Shown here: in pieces, positions 6,307 through 13,080 of the stretch | Position numbering within the stretch: position 1 is the first letter of the stretch | Layout: each line of letters opens with the position of its first letter | Source of the DNA: JAAFIP01 sp031390175 | GTDB taxonomy: Bacteria > Pseudomonadota > Gammaproteobacteria > Burkholderiales > Burkholderiaceae_C | DNA length: 13,391 nt | Reading direction: 5' to 3' | Assembly (NCBI GenBank): GCA_031390175.1 | Contig: JANMTF010000258.1 | Coordinates: 1-13,391 of the forward strand | Notes under the pieces: generated by a model | Told to the model about the DNA's origin: nothing | Seen by the model: only the letters and a program-made list of their open reading frames with translations | Databases searched by the model: none | Made by a program: the position numbers and the translations under genes

Positions 6307-6746
6307 ACACCTTGCTCAAGCGCTTGCAGGGTGCGCGGGTATATTTTGATGTCCATCCGATCATTTGCTTCATTGAGCAGAATGACAATTTTTTTGCACC
6401 TGTAGAGCCAATATTCGAGTTGCTGGGGGAGGGCACTTTAATGGCCTTTACCAGTGAACTCTCGCTGACCGAAATTCTCATCAAGCCGATTCGGGATAAG
6501 CAGCACAAAGTGATCGATACCTACAAAGAACTGCTGCTGGACCCGCGACTTTTTACGCTCACCAAGGTGGGGCGAGATACATTTTTGCAGGCCGCGCAGC
6601 TGGGTGGCAGCTTGGGGATGCGCACTCCCGATGCTATCCACCTGGCCAGTGCGGTGGAGAACCAATGCAAATACTTCATCACCAATGACAATAAAATTCG
6701 CTCACATGGGGGTGTGACGGTGGCATTGATTTCAGACTACATGTGA
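6294..6746 (+). CDS. PIN-domain toxin ribonuclease (VapC-like)
   Basis: A 150-aa PIN-domain protein. The four acidic metal-binding positions are visible: Asp19 (VYFDVHPIICFIE), Glu60 (LSLTEIL), Asp113 (RTPDAIHLASA) and Asp132 (ITNDNKI). PIN toxins cleave RNA in a Mg2+-dependent manner, commonly tRNA or rRNA, and are neutralised by the cognate antitoxin; the target here is not predictable. The start ATG lies within the antitoxin's last codons (13-nt overlap). Composition is less GC-rich than in the neighbouring genes, consistent with a horizontally acquired cassette. All acidic residues being present suggests an active toxin. Confidence 0.9.
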   Translation: MAKINTLLKRLQGARVYFDVHPIICFIEQNDNFFAPVEPIFELLGEGTLMAFTSELSLTEILIKPIRDKQHKVIDTYKELLLDPRLFTLTKVGRDTFLQAAQLGGSLGMRTPDAIHLASAVENQCKYFITNDNKIRSHGGVTVALISDYM

Positions 6747-6823
6747 ATCTCCCAAGGCTAGCGGGTAAACTCACGTTGCCCATAACGCGCATCCACCGCT
6801 TAACCGCCTCTCACTGCCTGCCC

Positions 6824-7702
6824 ATGTTTGAAAATTTCACCAGTTTTACGGTAGAGCGTGACAATGTGCGGCTACAGGGGCGCATCGGTGGGCAAGGCGC
6901 GCCTTTGCTCTTGCTGCACGGCCACCCGCAAAGCCACGCCATGTGGCACCGCGTAGCGCCTGCATTAGCCCAGCGCTTTACGGTGGTGATGATGGACTTG
7001 CGTGGCTACGGCGACTCGGGCAGGCCTGTATCGGACGCCGGGCACGCCGCGTATTCCAAACGCGAGATGGCGCTGGATGCTATGGAGGTGATGCAGTCAC
7101 GCGGCTTTGATCAATTCCAGGTATTGGCCCACGACCGCGGCGCGCGCGTGGCGCACCGCTTGGCCGCTGACCACCCCCAGGCGGTGCAGCACATGATGTT
7201 GCTGGACATTGCACCTACGCTGGCGATGTACGAAAACACGTCGCTCAATTTTGCTACGGCGTATTGGCACTGGTTCTTTTTGATTCAACCGCCGCCGCTA
7301 CCCGAGGCCTTGATCGAATCTGACCCGGTGCGCTACATCCGCAGTGTGATGGGTAAGCGCCATGCGGGCCTGAGCGCTTTTGCACCCGAGGCTATGGCCG
7401 AGTACGAGCGCTGTATTCAGATCGCGGGCAGCGCACGCGGTATTTGCGAAGACTACCGCGCCAGCGCCACCATAGACTTGATACATGACCGCGCCGACGT
7501 TGCCGCAGCTAGCAAATTGACGTTGCCACTCAAAGTACTGTGGGGCGAGAAAGGCGTGGTGGGGCAAAACTTTGCGGTGCTGCCGCTGTGGCGCGAACGT
7601 GCGCTGCACGTCAGCGGTGCGGCCTTGCCCTGCGGACATTACATTGCCGAAGAAGCGCCTGAGCTGCTGCTGGCCCAGGCACTTAATTTTTTCATCGTTT
7701 AA
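6824..7702 (+). CDS. Haloacetate (fluoroacetate) dehalogenase-like alpha/beta hydrolase
   Basis: A 292-aa alpha/beta hydrolase resembling fluoroacetate dehalogenases. The oxyanion region is LLLLHGHPQ (28-36). The nucleophile motif is HDRGARVAHR, with Asp104 plus Arg105 and Arg108, matching the two carboxylate-binding arginines of the family. Other matching residues are Asp128 (LLDIAP), His149-Trp150 (YWHWFFL, the halide pocket), Tyr211 (EDYRAS) and the catalytic His272 (PCGHYIAEE). The full set supports hydrolytic dehalogenation of a short 2-haloacid or cleavage of a related small ester; the natural substrate is not provable. A longer frame opens at GTG 6743, directly overlapping the toxin stop, but family similarity starts at MFENF, so I use ATG 6824. 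It has no obvious Shine-Dalgarno and may depend on the upstream toxin-antitoxin transcript or on its own weak promoter. Confidence 0.85.
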   Translation: MFENFTSFTVERDNVRLQGRIGGQGAPLLLLHGHPQSHAMWHRVAPALAQRFTVVMMDLRGYGDSGRPVSDAGHAAYSKREMALDAMEVMQSRGFDQFQVLAHDRGARVAHRLAADHPQAVQHMMLLDIAPTLAMYENTSLNFATAYWHWFFLIQPPPLPEALIESDPVRYIRSVMGKRHAGLSAFAPEAMAEYERCIQIAGSARGICEDYRASATIDLIHDRADVAAASKLTLPLKVLWGEKGVVGQNFAVLPLWRERALHVSGAALPCGHYIAEEAPELLLAQALNFFIV

Positions 7703-7753
7703 GCATTTATTTTTCTCCGCTTTTTTATTTTTAACACTTAAGGAAACCCCACC

Positions 7754-8839
7754 ATGGCAAAACACCGTATTGCAGTCATCCCCGGCGACGGCATTGGCAA
7801 AGAGGTCATGCCCGAAGGCCTGCGCGTGATGGAGGCTGCTGCGCGCAAATTCAACATTGACCTGCACTTTGACCATTTCGATTTCTCCAGCTGGGAGTAT
7901 TTTGAAAAGCACGGGAAGATGATGCCCGACAACTGGAAAGATCTGGTGGGCGGCCATGACGCGATTTATTTTGGCGCGGTCGGTTGGCCTGACAAAATTT
8001 TGGACCACGTCTCGCTATGGGGCTCGCTGCTGCTGTTTCGCCGCGAGTTTGACCAGTACATCAATCTGCGCCCGGTCAAGCTGATGCCCGGCATCATCGC
8101 GCCAGTGGTTAAACGTGACGGCACGCCCTACAAGCCCGGCGAGATCGACTTTTATGTGGTGCGCGAGAACACCGAGGGGGAATACTCCAGCGTCGGTGGC
8201 CGCATCTTCCCGGGTACCGACCGTGAAGTGGTGTTGCAAGAGTCCGTCTTCTCACGCTACGGCGTAGACCGCGTGCTCAAGTTTGCTTTTGAGTTGGCTC
8301 AGTCGCGCCCTAAAAAGCATTTGACCAGCGCCACCAAATCCAACGGCATTTCCATCAGCATGCCTTACTGGGATGAGCGCGTGATTGAGATGGCCAAAAA
8401 CTACACGGGCTTGAACGTGGATAAATTCCATATCGACATCCTGAGCGCTCACTTTGTGCAGCGCCCTGCCTTCTTTGACATAGTGGTGGCCAGCAATTTG
8501 TTTGGCGATATTTTGAGTGACCTGGGCCCGGCGTGTACTGGCACTATCGGTATTGCACCCAGCGCCAACCTCAACCCGGACCGCAAATTCCCTTCACTGT
8601 TTGAACCCGTGCACGGTTCGGCGCCCGACATCTATGGCCAAAATATTGCCAATCCGATCGGCCAGATATGGTGCGGCGCTATGATGCTGGAGCACTTGGG
8701 CTACAAGGTCGCGCACGACGCAATTCTCAGCACTATTGAGCGCGTGATGCTGCCAGGCAGTGGCGCACCACTCACGCGCGATATGGGCGGGACAGCCAGC
8801 ACCACTGATTTGGGCAAGGCCATCGCCCAGGCGCTGTAA
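7754..8839 (+). CDS. ttuC: Tartrate dehydrogenase/decarboxylase (isopropylmalate dehydrogenase family)
   Basis: A 361-aa NAD-dependent beta-decarboxylating dehydrogenase. Visible family features: IPGDGIGKEV (nucleotide-side loop, residues 9-18); Arg96, Arg106 and Arg137 for the substrate carboxylates; Tyr144 (ENTEGEYSS) and Lys195 (SATKSN) as catalytic residues; Asp228, Asp252 and Asp256 (FHIDIL, NLFGDILSDL) as metal ligands; and the C-terminal EPVHGSAPDIYGQNIANP. The SSVGGRIFPGT stretch and overall length fit the tartrate dehydrogenase branch rather than LeuB, which in this lineage sits with leuCD. Such enzymes act on tartrate, D-malate and related acids. The start follows AAGGAAA (7739-7745), 8 nt before ATG. 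The 51-nt gap to the hydrolase gene is AT-rich. The alternative is a D-malate dehydrogenase-like activity. Confidence 0.85.
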   Translation: MAKHRIAVIPGDGIGKEVMPEGLRVMEAAARKFNIDLHFDHFDFSSWEYFEKHGKMMPDNWKDLVGGHDAIYFGAVGWPDKILDHVSLWGSLLLFRREFDQYINLRPVKLMPGIIAPVVKRDGTPYKPGEIDFYVVRENTEGEYSSVGGRIFPGTDREVVLQESVFSRYGVDRVLKFAFELAQSRPKKHLTSATKSNGISISMPYWDERVIEMAKNYTGLNVDKFHIDILSAHFVQRPAFFDIVVASNLFGDILSDLGPACTGTIGIAPSANLNPDRKFPSLFEPVHGSAPDIYGQNIANPIGQIWCGAMMLEHLGYKVAHDAILSTIERVMLPGSGAPLTRDMGGTASTTDLGKAIAQAL

Positions 8840-8865
8840 AGCCTCACTTTTCAAATAGAAAAGCC

Positions 8866-8901
8866 TTGCCCGTGTCAAGAAAAAACCAACGTACGGGCGA
8901 A
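8866..8901 (+). terminator. Possible weak terminator hairpin after ttuC
   Basis: GCCCGT (8868-8873) can pair with ACGGGC (8893-8898) over a long 19-nt loop. A shorter stem, CTTTTC/GAAAAG, lies just before it (about 8847-8863). There is no proper T-tract, so termination here is uncertain. Confidence 0.25.
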
Positions 8902-8931
8902 TTTGTGCCAAATAATTGCAAAGCAAGGGTT

Positions 8932-8957
8932 ACAGATAATGATTTTTCCTTATCTGT
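8932..8957. promoter_or_regulatory. Inverted repeat upstream of the HU promoter
   Basis: ACAGATAA (8932-8939) and TTATCTGT (8950-8957) form a perfect 8-bp inverted repeat with a 10-bp spacer. It ends 3 bp before the putative -35 box of the HU promoter. The position fits a regulator site or an upstream element; the binder is unknown. Confidence 0.5.
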
Positions 8958-8960
8958 GAC

Positions 8961-8988
8961 TTGTGCAGGCTGTAAAACCGCATAGAAT
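8961..8988 (+). promoter_or_regulatory. Putative sigma-70 promoter of the HU gene
   Basis: TTGTGC (8961-8966) and TAGAAT (8983-8988) are separated by 16 bp and lie about 70 bp upstream of the HU start codon. It is the best promoter match in this intergenic stretch. Confidence 0.6.
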
Positions 8989-9057
8989 TCGCAACCGCGC
9001 CGCCATAAAAAACGACGTCCCTTAATTTTTTTCTCGACTTATTGCTGAGGAGCCAAA

Positions 9058-9330
9058 ATGAATAAAACTGAGCTGATCGAACACATCGCCAAGCATGCCG
9101 ACATTTCTAAAGCTGCCGCTACCCGCGCCCTTGAGTCCACCATCACCGCCGTGAAAACCACCCTGAAAAAAGGTGGCACCGTGTCCTTGGTAGGCTTCGG
9201 TACTTTTGCTGTAGGCAAGCGTGCTGCACGCATTGGCCGTAACCCACGTACCGGCGCTGCGATTAAAATTAAAGCCGCCAAGGTGCCTAAATTCCGTCCG
9301 GGCAAAGCCTTGAAAGATGCGCTCAACTGA
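9058..9330 (+). CDS. hupB: Nucleoid-associated DNA-binding protein HU (beta-type)
   Basis: A 90-aa HU protein that bends and compacts DNA as a dimer. The canonical layout is present: two N-terminal helices (MNKTELIEHIAKHADISKAA...), GFGTFAVGKRAAR, the DNA-contacting beta-arm with Arg61-Asn62-Pro63-Arg64-Thr65-Gly66, and the closing VPKFRPGKALKDAL. Length is exactly the family standard. TGAGGAG (9046-9052) is a strong Shine-Dalgarno sequence 5 nt before ATG. tRNA-Val starts 25 nt downstream and ppiD follows, paralleling the hupB-ppiD order of E. coli. The beta assignment rests mainly on this context. Confidence 0.95.
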   Translation: MNKTELIEHIAKHADISKAAATRALESTITAVKTTLKKGGTVSLVGFGTFAVGKRAARIGRNPRTGAAIKIKAAKVPKFRPGKALKDALN

Positions 9331-9355
9331 TTGGGTTAAAATACTGTTTAAGGTG

Positions 9356-9431
9356 GGGTGATTAGCTCAGTTGGTAGAGCGGCGCCCTTACAAGGCGTAG
9401 GTCGGCGGTTCGAGCCCGTCATCACCCACCA
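9356..9431 (+). tRNA. tRNA-Val (anticodon UAC), CCA encoded
   Basis: A 76-nt cloverleaf. The acceptor stem pairs GGGTGAT (9356-9362) with ATCACCC (9421-9427), followed by discriminator A and encoded CCA (9429-9431). The D-loop is AGCTCAGTTGGTAGAGC, the anticodon loop CTTACAA (anticodon TAC, decoding GTA and other valine codons), and the T-loop is GGTTCGAGCC. It is only 25 nt from the HU stop codon and so may be read from the HU promoter; an AT-rich TTAAAATACTG (9336-9346) could be a separate promoter. Confidence 0.97.
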
Positions 9432-9438
9432 CCAGTTG

Positions 9439-9467
9439 AAAAAGGCGAACCATGGTTCGCCTTTTTT
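9439..9467 (+). terminator. Rho-independent terminator after tRNA-Val
   Basis: GGCGAACC (9444-9451) pairs with GGTTCGCC (9454-9461), extended by an A-run before and T6 after. It is a strong, nearly perfect palindrome that should end the hupB-tRNA transcript before ppiD; the A-run makes it potentially bidirectional. Confidence 0.9.
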
Positions 9468-9493
9468 GTATGTGTAGTTTATTTACAGTTAAA

Positions 9494-9515
9494 CACGCGC
9501 ACCCTATTGCGCGTG
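9494..9515 (+). promoter_or_regulatory. Small hairpin in the ppiD leader
   Basis: CACGCGC (9494-9500) pairs with GCGCGTG (9509-9515) over an 8-nt loop, just ahead of the Shine-Dalgarno-like AGGAAAG (9518-9524) of ppiD. It could modulate translation. No function is established. Confidence 0.35.
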
Positions 9516-9533
9516 GTAGGAAAGCGTAGCGCG

Positions 9534-11459
9534 ATGTTTGACTTAATTCGCAAGCACATCAAGATCATGCAAATTTTGCTGTTCATCTTGATCGTACCTT
9601 CATTCATTTTGTTCGGTGTAGACGGCTACAGCCGCTTTCGCGATCAGGGTGCCCCGGTAGCAGTGGTCGACGGGCAAAACATCCACCAGAGTGAGTGGGA
9701 TACCGCGCACAAGGGCGAGATTGAGCGTATCCGCCAGTCTATGCCCAACGTTGATCCCAAGCTGTTGGACTCACCACAAGCCAAGTACGCCACTCTGGAG
9801 CGCTTGGTGCGAGAACGCGTGATGCAAGCTGCTGCTGGCAAGCTCAACCTGACGGCCAGCGACCAGCGCGTTGCGCGTGACCTGCAACAAAACCCTAGTA
9901 TCTCCGCGCTGCGAGGCCCTGACGGCAAGCTGGACATGGACGCTTACCGCAAACTGGTAGGCGCACAAGGTATGAGCACCGACATGTTTGAGGCGCGGGT
10001 GCGCGGTGATATTTCGGCTCGCCAAGTGCTTGACGGTATCAACGGCAGCGGCTTAGCTACCCCGGCCGTGGCCGATGTATCGCTGAACGCATTTTTCGAG
10101 CGGCGCGAGGTGCAAGTAGCCCGCTTCAACACCCCAGACTTCGCCAGCAAAGTGGTGGTGAGTGACGCGCAACTAGAGCAGTACTACAAGGACAACCCAG
10201 CCCAGTTCCAGTCCCCGGAGCAAGCCAATATCGAGTATGTGGTGCTGGACGTAGAAGGCATTCGCAAGGGCATCACTCCGAACGCTGATGAAGTGAAAAC
10301 CTATTTCGAGCAAAACGCAGCGCGCCTGGCTGGCCAGGAAGAGCGCCGCGCCAGCCATATTTTGATTGCATCGCCCAAAACCGCACCAGCGGCTGAACGC
10401 CAAACGGCCAAAGCCAAAGCCGATGCCCTTCTGGCCGAAGTGCTCAAAGCACCAGACAGCTTTGCAGAGCTGGCCAAGAAAAACTCACAAGACCCAGGCT
10501 CTGCCGCGCAAGGTGGTGATTTGGATTTTTTTGCCAAGGGCGCGATGGTCAAGCCCTTTGAAGATGCAGCCTACGCCTTGAAAAAAGGCGACACCAGCGC
10601 GGTGGTGGAGAGCGATTTTGGCTACCACATCATCCGATTGACGGACATCAAAACGCCCAAGCAAAAAACTTTTGAAGAGCTGCGCCCGGAGATTGAGGCC
10701 GAACTGAAGAAGCAGCAAGCAACCAAGAAGTTTGCAGAAGTGGCCGAGGCATTTACAAATGGCGTGTACGAGCAGTCAGACAATCTGAAAGCTACGGCGG
10801 ACAAATTGAAGCTCACTGTGATGACGGCATCTAATGTGCAGCGCAAAGCCGCTCCCGGCGCGACGGGCGTTCTGGCCAATGCCAAATTTCTCAACGTCCT
10901 GTTCGCGCCCGATGCGGTAGACAAGAAGCGCAATACCGAAGCCGTAGAAACAGGCTCCAACCAATTGGTGTCAGGCCGCATTGTGGCCTACACTGCCGCT
11001 GCTACCCAGCCGTTTGCCGAGGTCAAAGAGCGTGCCCGCGCCCGCCTGCTGATCACGCAAGGCGCAGAGCTGGCGCGCAAAGAGGGCGCTGCCAAGCTGG
11101 CTGCATGGCAGGCAACGCCCGCGTCGGCCAGCCTGCCCGAGGCAATGACCGTATCGCGCGACCAGTCGCAAAAACTGCCCGGCCCTTTGGTGGACGCCGT
11201 ACTGCGTGCCGATAGCACCAAGTTTCCGCTGTTTGTAGGTGTTGACCTAGCGGAGCAGGGCTATGCAGTGGTCAAAGTCAATAAGCTGCTGGAGCGCGAA
11301 GCCAAACCAGAAAGTGCAGCGCAAGACCGTGAGCAGTACACCAAGTGGTGGACCAACGCAGAAGGTGCTGCCTACTACAACACTCTAAAAGAGCGCTTTA
11401 AGGCCGAGATTAAAGCGGCTAAGCCCGTCAAGAAGGACGACGCTACAGAGCAGCCATAG
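9534..11459 (+). CDS. ppiD: Periplasmic folding chaperone / parvulin-like peptidyl-prolyl isomerase PpiD
   Basis: A 641-aa protein with a short cytoplasmic N-terminus (MFDLIRKHIK) and a single transmembrane anchor (about 12-30, IMQILLFILIVPSFILFGV). A SurA/PpiD-type chaperone region follows (about 40-265), then a parvulin domain (about 271-370) starting RASHILIAS with His275 and ending FGYHIIRLTDIK with His365. The C-terminal region completes the chaperone. PpiD works at the inner membrane beside the Sec translocon on emerging periplasmic and outer-membrane proteins. Length is close to E. coli PpiD (623 aa). An in-frame TTG at 9507 exists, but ATG 9534 has AGGAAAG 9 nt upstream and puts the anchor at the usual place. 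It lies downstream of HU and tRNA-Val and ends before a bidirectional terminator. Confidence 0.93.
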   Translation: MFDLIRKHIKIMQILLFILIVPSFILFGVDGYSRFRDQGAPVAVVDGQNIHQSEWDTAHKGEIERIRQSMPNVDPKLLDSPQAKYATLERLVRERVMQAAAGKLNLTASDQRVARDLQQNPSISALRGPDGKLDMDAYRKLVGAQGMSTDMFEARVRGDISARQVLDGINGSGLATPAVADVSLNAFFERREVQVARFNTPDFASKVVVSDAQLEQYYKDNPAQFQSPEQANIEYVVLDVEGIRKGITPNADEVKTYFEQNAARLAGQEERRASHILIASPKTAPAAERQTAKAKADALLAEVLKAPDSFAELAKKNSQDPGSAAQGGDLDFFAKGAMVKPFEDAAYALKKGDTSAVVESDFGYHIIRLTDIKTPKQKTFEELRPEIEAELKKQQATKKFAEVAEAFTNGVYEQSDNLKATADKLKLTVMTASNVQRKAAPGATGVLANAKFLNVLFAPDAVDKKRNTEAVETGSNQLVSGRIVAYTAAATQPFAEVKERARARLLITQGAELARKEGAAKLAAWQATPASASLPEAMTVSRDQSQKLPGPLVDAVLRADSTKFPLFVGVDLAEQGYAVVKVNKLLEREAKPESAAQDREQYTKWWTNAEGAAYYNTLKERFKAEIKAAKPVKKDDATEQP

Positions 11460-11480
11460 CGCATACACGCTTAGCCCATA

Positions 11481-11508
11481 AAAAAAGCCACCCTGAGGTG
11501 GCTTTTTT
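11481..11508. terminator. Bidirectional rho-independent terminator between ppiD and the SWIB/H1 gene
   Basis: AAAAAAGCCACC (11481-11492), loop CTGA, GGTGGCTTTTTT (11497-11508): a perfect 12-bp stem with an A-run and T-run on opposite sides. It can terminate both the plus-strand ppiD transcript and the convergent minus-strand gene ending at 11551. Confidence 0.92.
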
Positions 11509-11550
11509 GTTGAAGCGCAAATTTTGTGTTTGCGCGTGCGCCAGTCAAAA

Positions 11551-12027
11551 TTACTTGGCGTGCTTGCCGATCAGGCCAGCCATCTCGAACATAGACACTT
11601 GTGCCTTGCCGAACACTTCTTTCAGCTTGGCGTCTGCATTGATCATACGCTTGTTGACTTTGTCTTGCAGACCGTTCTTCTTGATGTACACCCACAGTTT
11701 GCTCACGATCTCGGTGCGTGGCAAAGCAGCTGCGCCGACGACGGCTTGCAGTGCGGGGCTCAGAGCCAGAGCCTTCATGAAAGCAGCGTTAGGTACGCGC
11801 TTCTTGGCGGGGGCTTTTTTTGCTGCAGCTTTTTTGGCTGGCGCTGCTTTTTTAGCAGGAGCAGCTTTCTTAGCAGGAGCAGCAGCCTTCTTTGCAGGAG
11901 CAGCTTTCTTAGCAGGCGCAGCAGCTTTTTTAGCTGGAGCGGCCTTCTTTGCTACAGCAGCTTTTTTAGCTGGAGCAGCTTTCTTTGCAGCAGGTTTCTT
12001 TGCCGCAGCTTTTTTCGCAGTTGCCAT
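11551..12027 (-). CDS. Histone H1-like protein with C-terminal SWIB domain
   Basis: A 158-aa protein. Residues 1-77 are a low-complexity Lys/Ala/Pro tail of AAPAKK-type repeats with 13 Lys-Lys pairs spaced 4-7 residues, as in bacterial H1-like proteins (Hc1, AlgP-like) that bind DNA non-specifically. Residues about 80-155 form a SWIB/MDM2-type domain (RTEIVSKLWVYIKKNGLQD, then INADAKLKEVFG and SMFEMAGLIGKH), a fold named from eukaryotic chromatin remodellers and also found in chlamydiae and betaproteobacteria. It is probably a nucleoid-associated protein. The frame is open further upstream to 12081, but the ATG at 12027 has AGAAGGA about 8 nt before it and starts the basic tail, so I chose it. 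An inverted repeat lies upstream. The exact role in bacteria is unknown. Confidence 0.92.
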   Translation of the reverse strand: MATAKKAAAKKPAAKKAAPAKKAAVAKKAAPAKKAAAPAKKAAPAKKAAAPAKKAAPAKKAAPAKKAAAKKAPAKKRVPNAAFMKALALSPALQAVVGAAALPRTEIVSKLWVYIKKNGLQDKVNKRMINADAKLKEVFGKAQVSMFEMAGLIGKHAK

Positions 12028-12057
12028 GATTGATATCCTTCTATTTAAGTTAATTAA

Positions 12058-12087
12058 CTGTCGGTGACTCAATTGCCTCACTGACAG
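12058..12087. promoter_or_regulatory. Inverted repeat upstream of the SWIB/H1 gene
   Basis: CTGTCGGTGA (12058-12067) and TCACTGACAG (12078-12087) are 10-bp arms with one mismatch and a 10-bp spacer centred on CAATTG. The centre is about 45 bp upstream of the start codon (minus strand), in the expected promoter/leader region. It may be an operator or an mRNA hairpin; no good -35/-10 pair is obvious nearby. Confidence 0.5.
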
Positions 12088-12177
12088 AACGGATGCTACT
12101 GTAAAAGGAGCGTTTCCTCTAGGGGTAAATCACGTTTTTTCAAAGTTTTTTTGTGAAGTGCTGTCTCTGGGGCGTAG

Positions 12178-12963
12178 CTATGGGCGCTCTCTGGCAGTTT
12201 TCTGTGTCCGCCGAGCCTCGGCCGTGAACACCGGCGGCACCCCCGCCAGGATGACTCCAGAGGCCCACCACTCGCGCTGGCTCACCACTTCACCAGCCAA
12301 AACGAGGCCCAAAAACAGCGCGATGACCGGGTTCACCAACGCATAATTGGTGGCCAAAGCGGGCGGTGCGTGGGCCAGCAAAAAAAGGTAGGCGCTGAAA
12401 GCCACCAGCGATCCAAACGCCACAAGATATGCCCACGCCACAGGAGCTATGGGCTTTGGTGGCTAAGAATACGGCTCACCCAAAATCATAGAAATCAGCA
12501 TTAACACCGCGCCACCACACAACATTTCACTGGCAAAACCCATCGGGCCTGCCGCAAGAGGGAGCTTGGTGGTTTGCAGCACCGAGCCCAGCGACCACAT
12601 CAAAGTAGCCCCAGCAATGGCCATTAAACCCACCGTAGAGGCGTTAAAACTTCGTCCTTGGGCTGGCAGCACTACACCGGCCAAACCCACCGCCATGCCC
12701 GCCAGCTCCCATCGGCCAGGGCGATCGCCCCACGGCCGGCCCGGGCCGCCGACCACCATGGGCAGCACCGCCATCAAGCGCTCTACCGTGGCGGAGCCGA
12801 TGGCGTGCGAGGCCACAGCGGCCAGTCCCACACCCCTGGCCAGCATCAAACCGCCCACGATAAAAGCGTTGCGCCACTGCGACAGTGTGGGCCGTTTTTT
12901 TTCAGTAGGCGCATAAAAATGGCTCTGTGTGATTTGTAGTGGGTAGATCCTGCTTAGAAGCAA
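12178..12963 (-). pseudogene. Decayed EamA/DMT (YedA-like) transporter
   Basis: Two blocks in the same minus-strand frame belong to one transporter. The upstream block (to 12466) includes RPTLSQWRNAFIVGGLMLA, GMAVGLAGVVLPAQG, MWSLGSVLQTTKLPL and MGFASEMLCGGAVLML, ending GEPYS. An in-frame TAG (complement of 12463-12465) follows, then PPKPIAPVAWAYLVAFGSLV and the second EamA half (ALATNYALVNPVIALFLGLVLAGE). Family members have Trp at the stop position as I recall them, so one TGG-to-TAG change explains it. The N-terminal about 60-70 residues with the first membrane helices are missing, and the helix before the first repeat's end is degenerate (VVGGPGRPWGD). The 5' end abuts a repeat cluster. 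The last codons run into unrelated sequence (TAEARRTQKTARERP). Not expected to yield a functional transporter. Confidence 0.85.
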
Positions 12964-13007
12964 ATGGGGTCATAGAAGCAAATGGGGCATAGAAGCAAAT
13001 GGGGTCA
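12955..13007 (+). repeat. Three tandem copies of an 17-18-bp direct repeat
   Basis: TAGAAGCAAATGGGGTCA at 12955-12972, a 17-nt copy lacking one T at 12973-12989, and again 18 nt at 12990-13007. The copies abut directly without spacers. The third overlaps the left arm of the inverted repeat that follows, suggesting duplication of the element end. Confidence 0.9.
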
Positions 13008-13080
13008 GATCAAAATTCAGGACAACCCTCTGCTCGGCGCGCGAAACGCCGTAACGAAATTTTGCTCTGACCCCTTTTGC
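12995..13080. mobile_element. Small palindromic element (MITE-like) with 23-bp terminal inverted repeats
   Basis: Left arm 12995-13017 and right arm 13058-13080 are inverted copies of 23 bp with two mismatches, both containing GGGGTCAGA and CAAAATT. The 40-bp interior holds a further short stem, CGGCG (13035-13039) / CGCCG (13047-13051). At 86 bp it is too small to encode a transposase. It sits at the truncated 5' end of the transporter pseudogene. The GGGGTCAGA-type ends resemble repeats that I associate with REP-associated (Y1, IS200-like) transposases in proteobacteria, but this is memory, not a search. Confidence 0.6.

Noticed and set aside
6743..6823. N-terminal extension of the hydrolase from GTG 6743, overlapping the toxin stop
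   Set aside because: Family similarity begins at MFENF (6824); the extension has no conserved features. Translational coupling remains possible but unsupported.
11498..12067. Plus-strand open frame of repetitive Ala/Phe protein opposite the SWIB/H1 gene
   Set aside because: It is the antisense of the Lys/Ala tail; the minus frame has a clear SWIB domain, start and ribosome-binding site.
12178..12963. Functional transporter made by amber read-through
   Set aside because: The N-terminal membrane helices are also missing and one helix is degenerate, so decay is the simpler reading.
12955..13007. CRISPR-like array
   Set aside because: The three copies abut directly with no spacers, and no cas gene is present.
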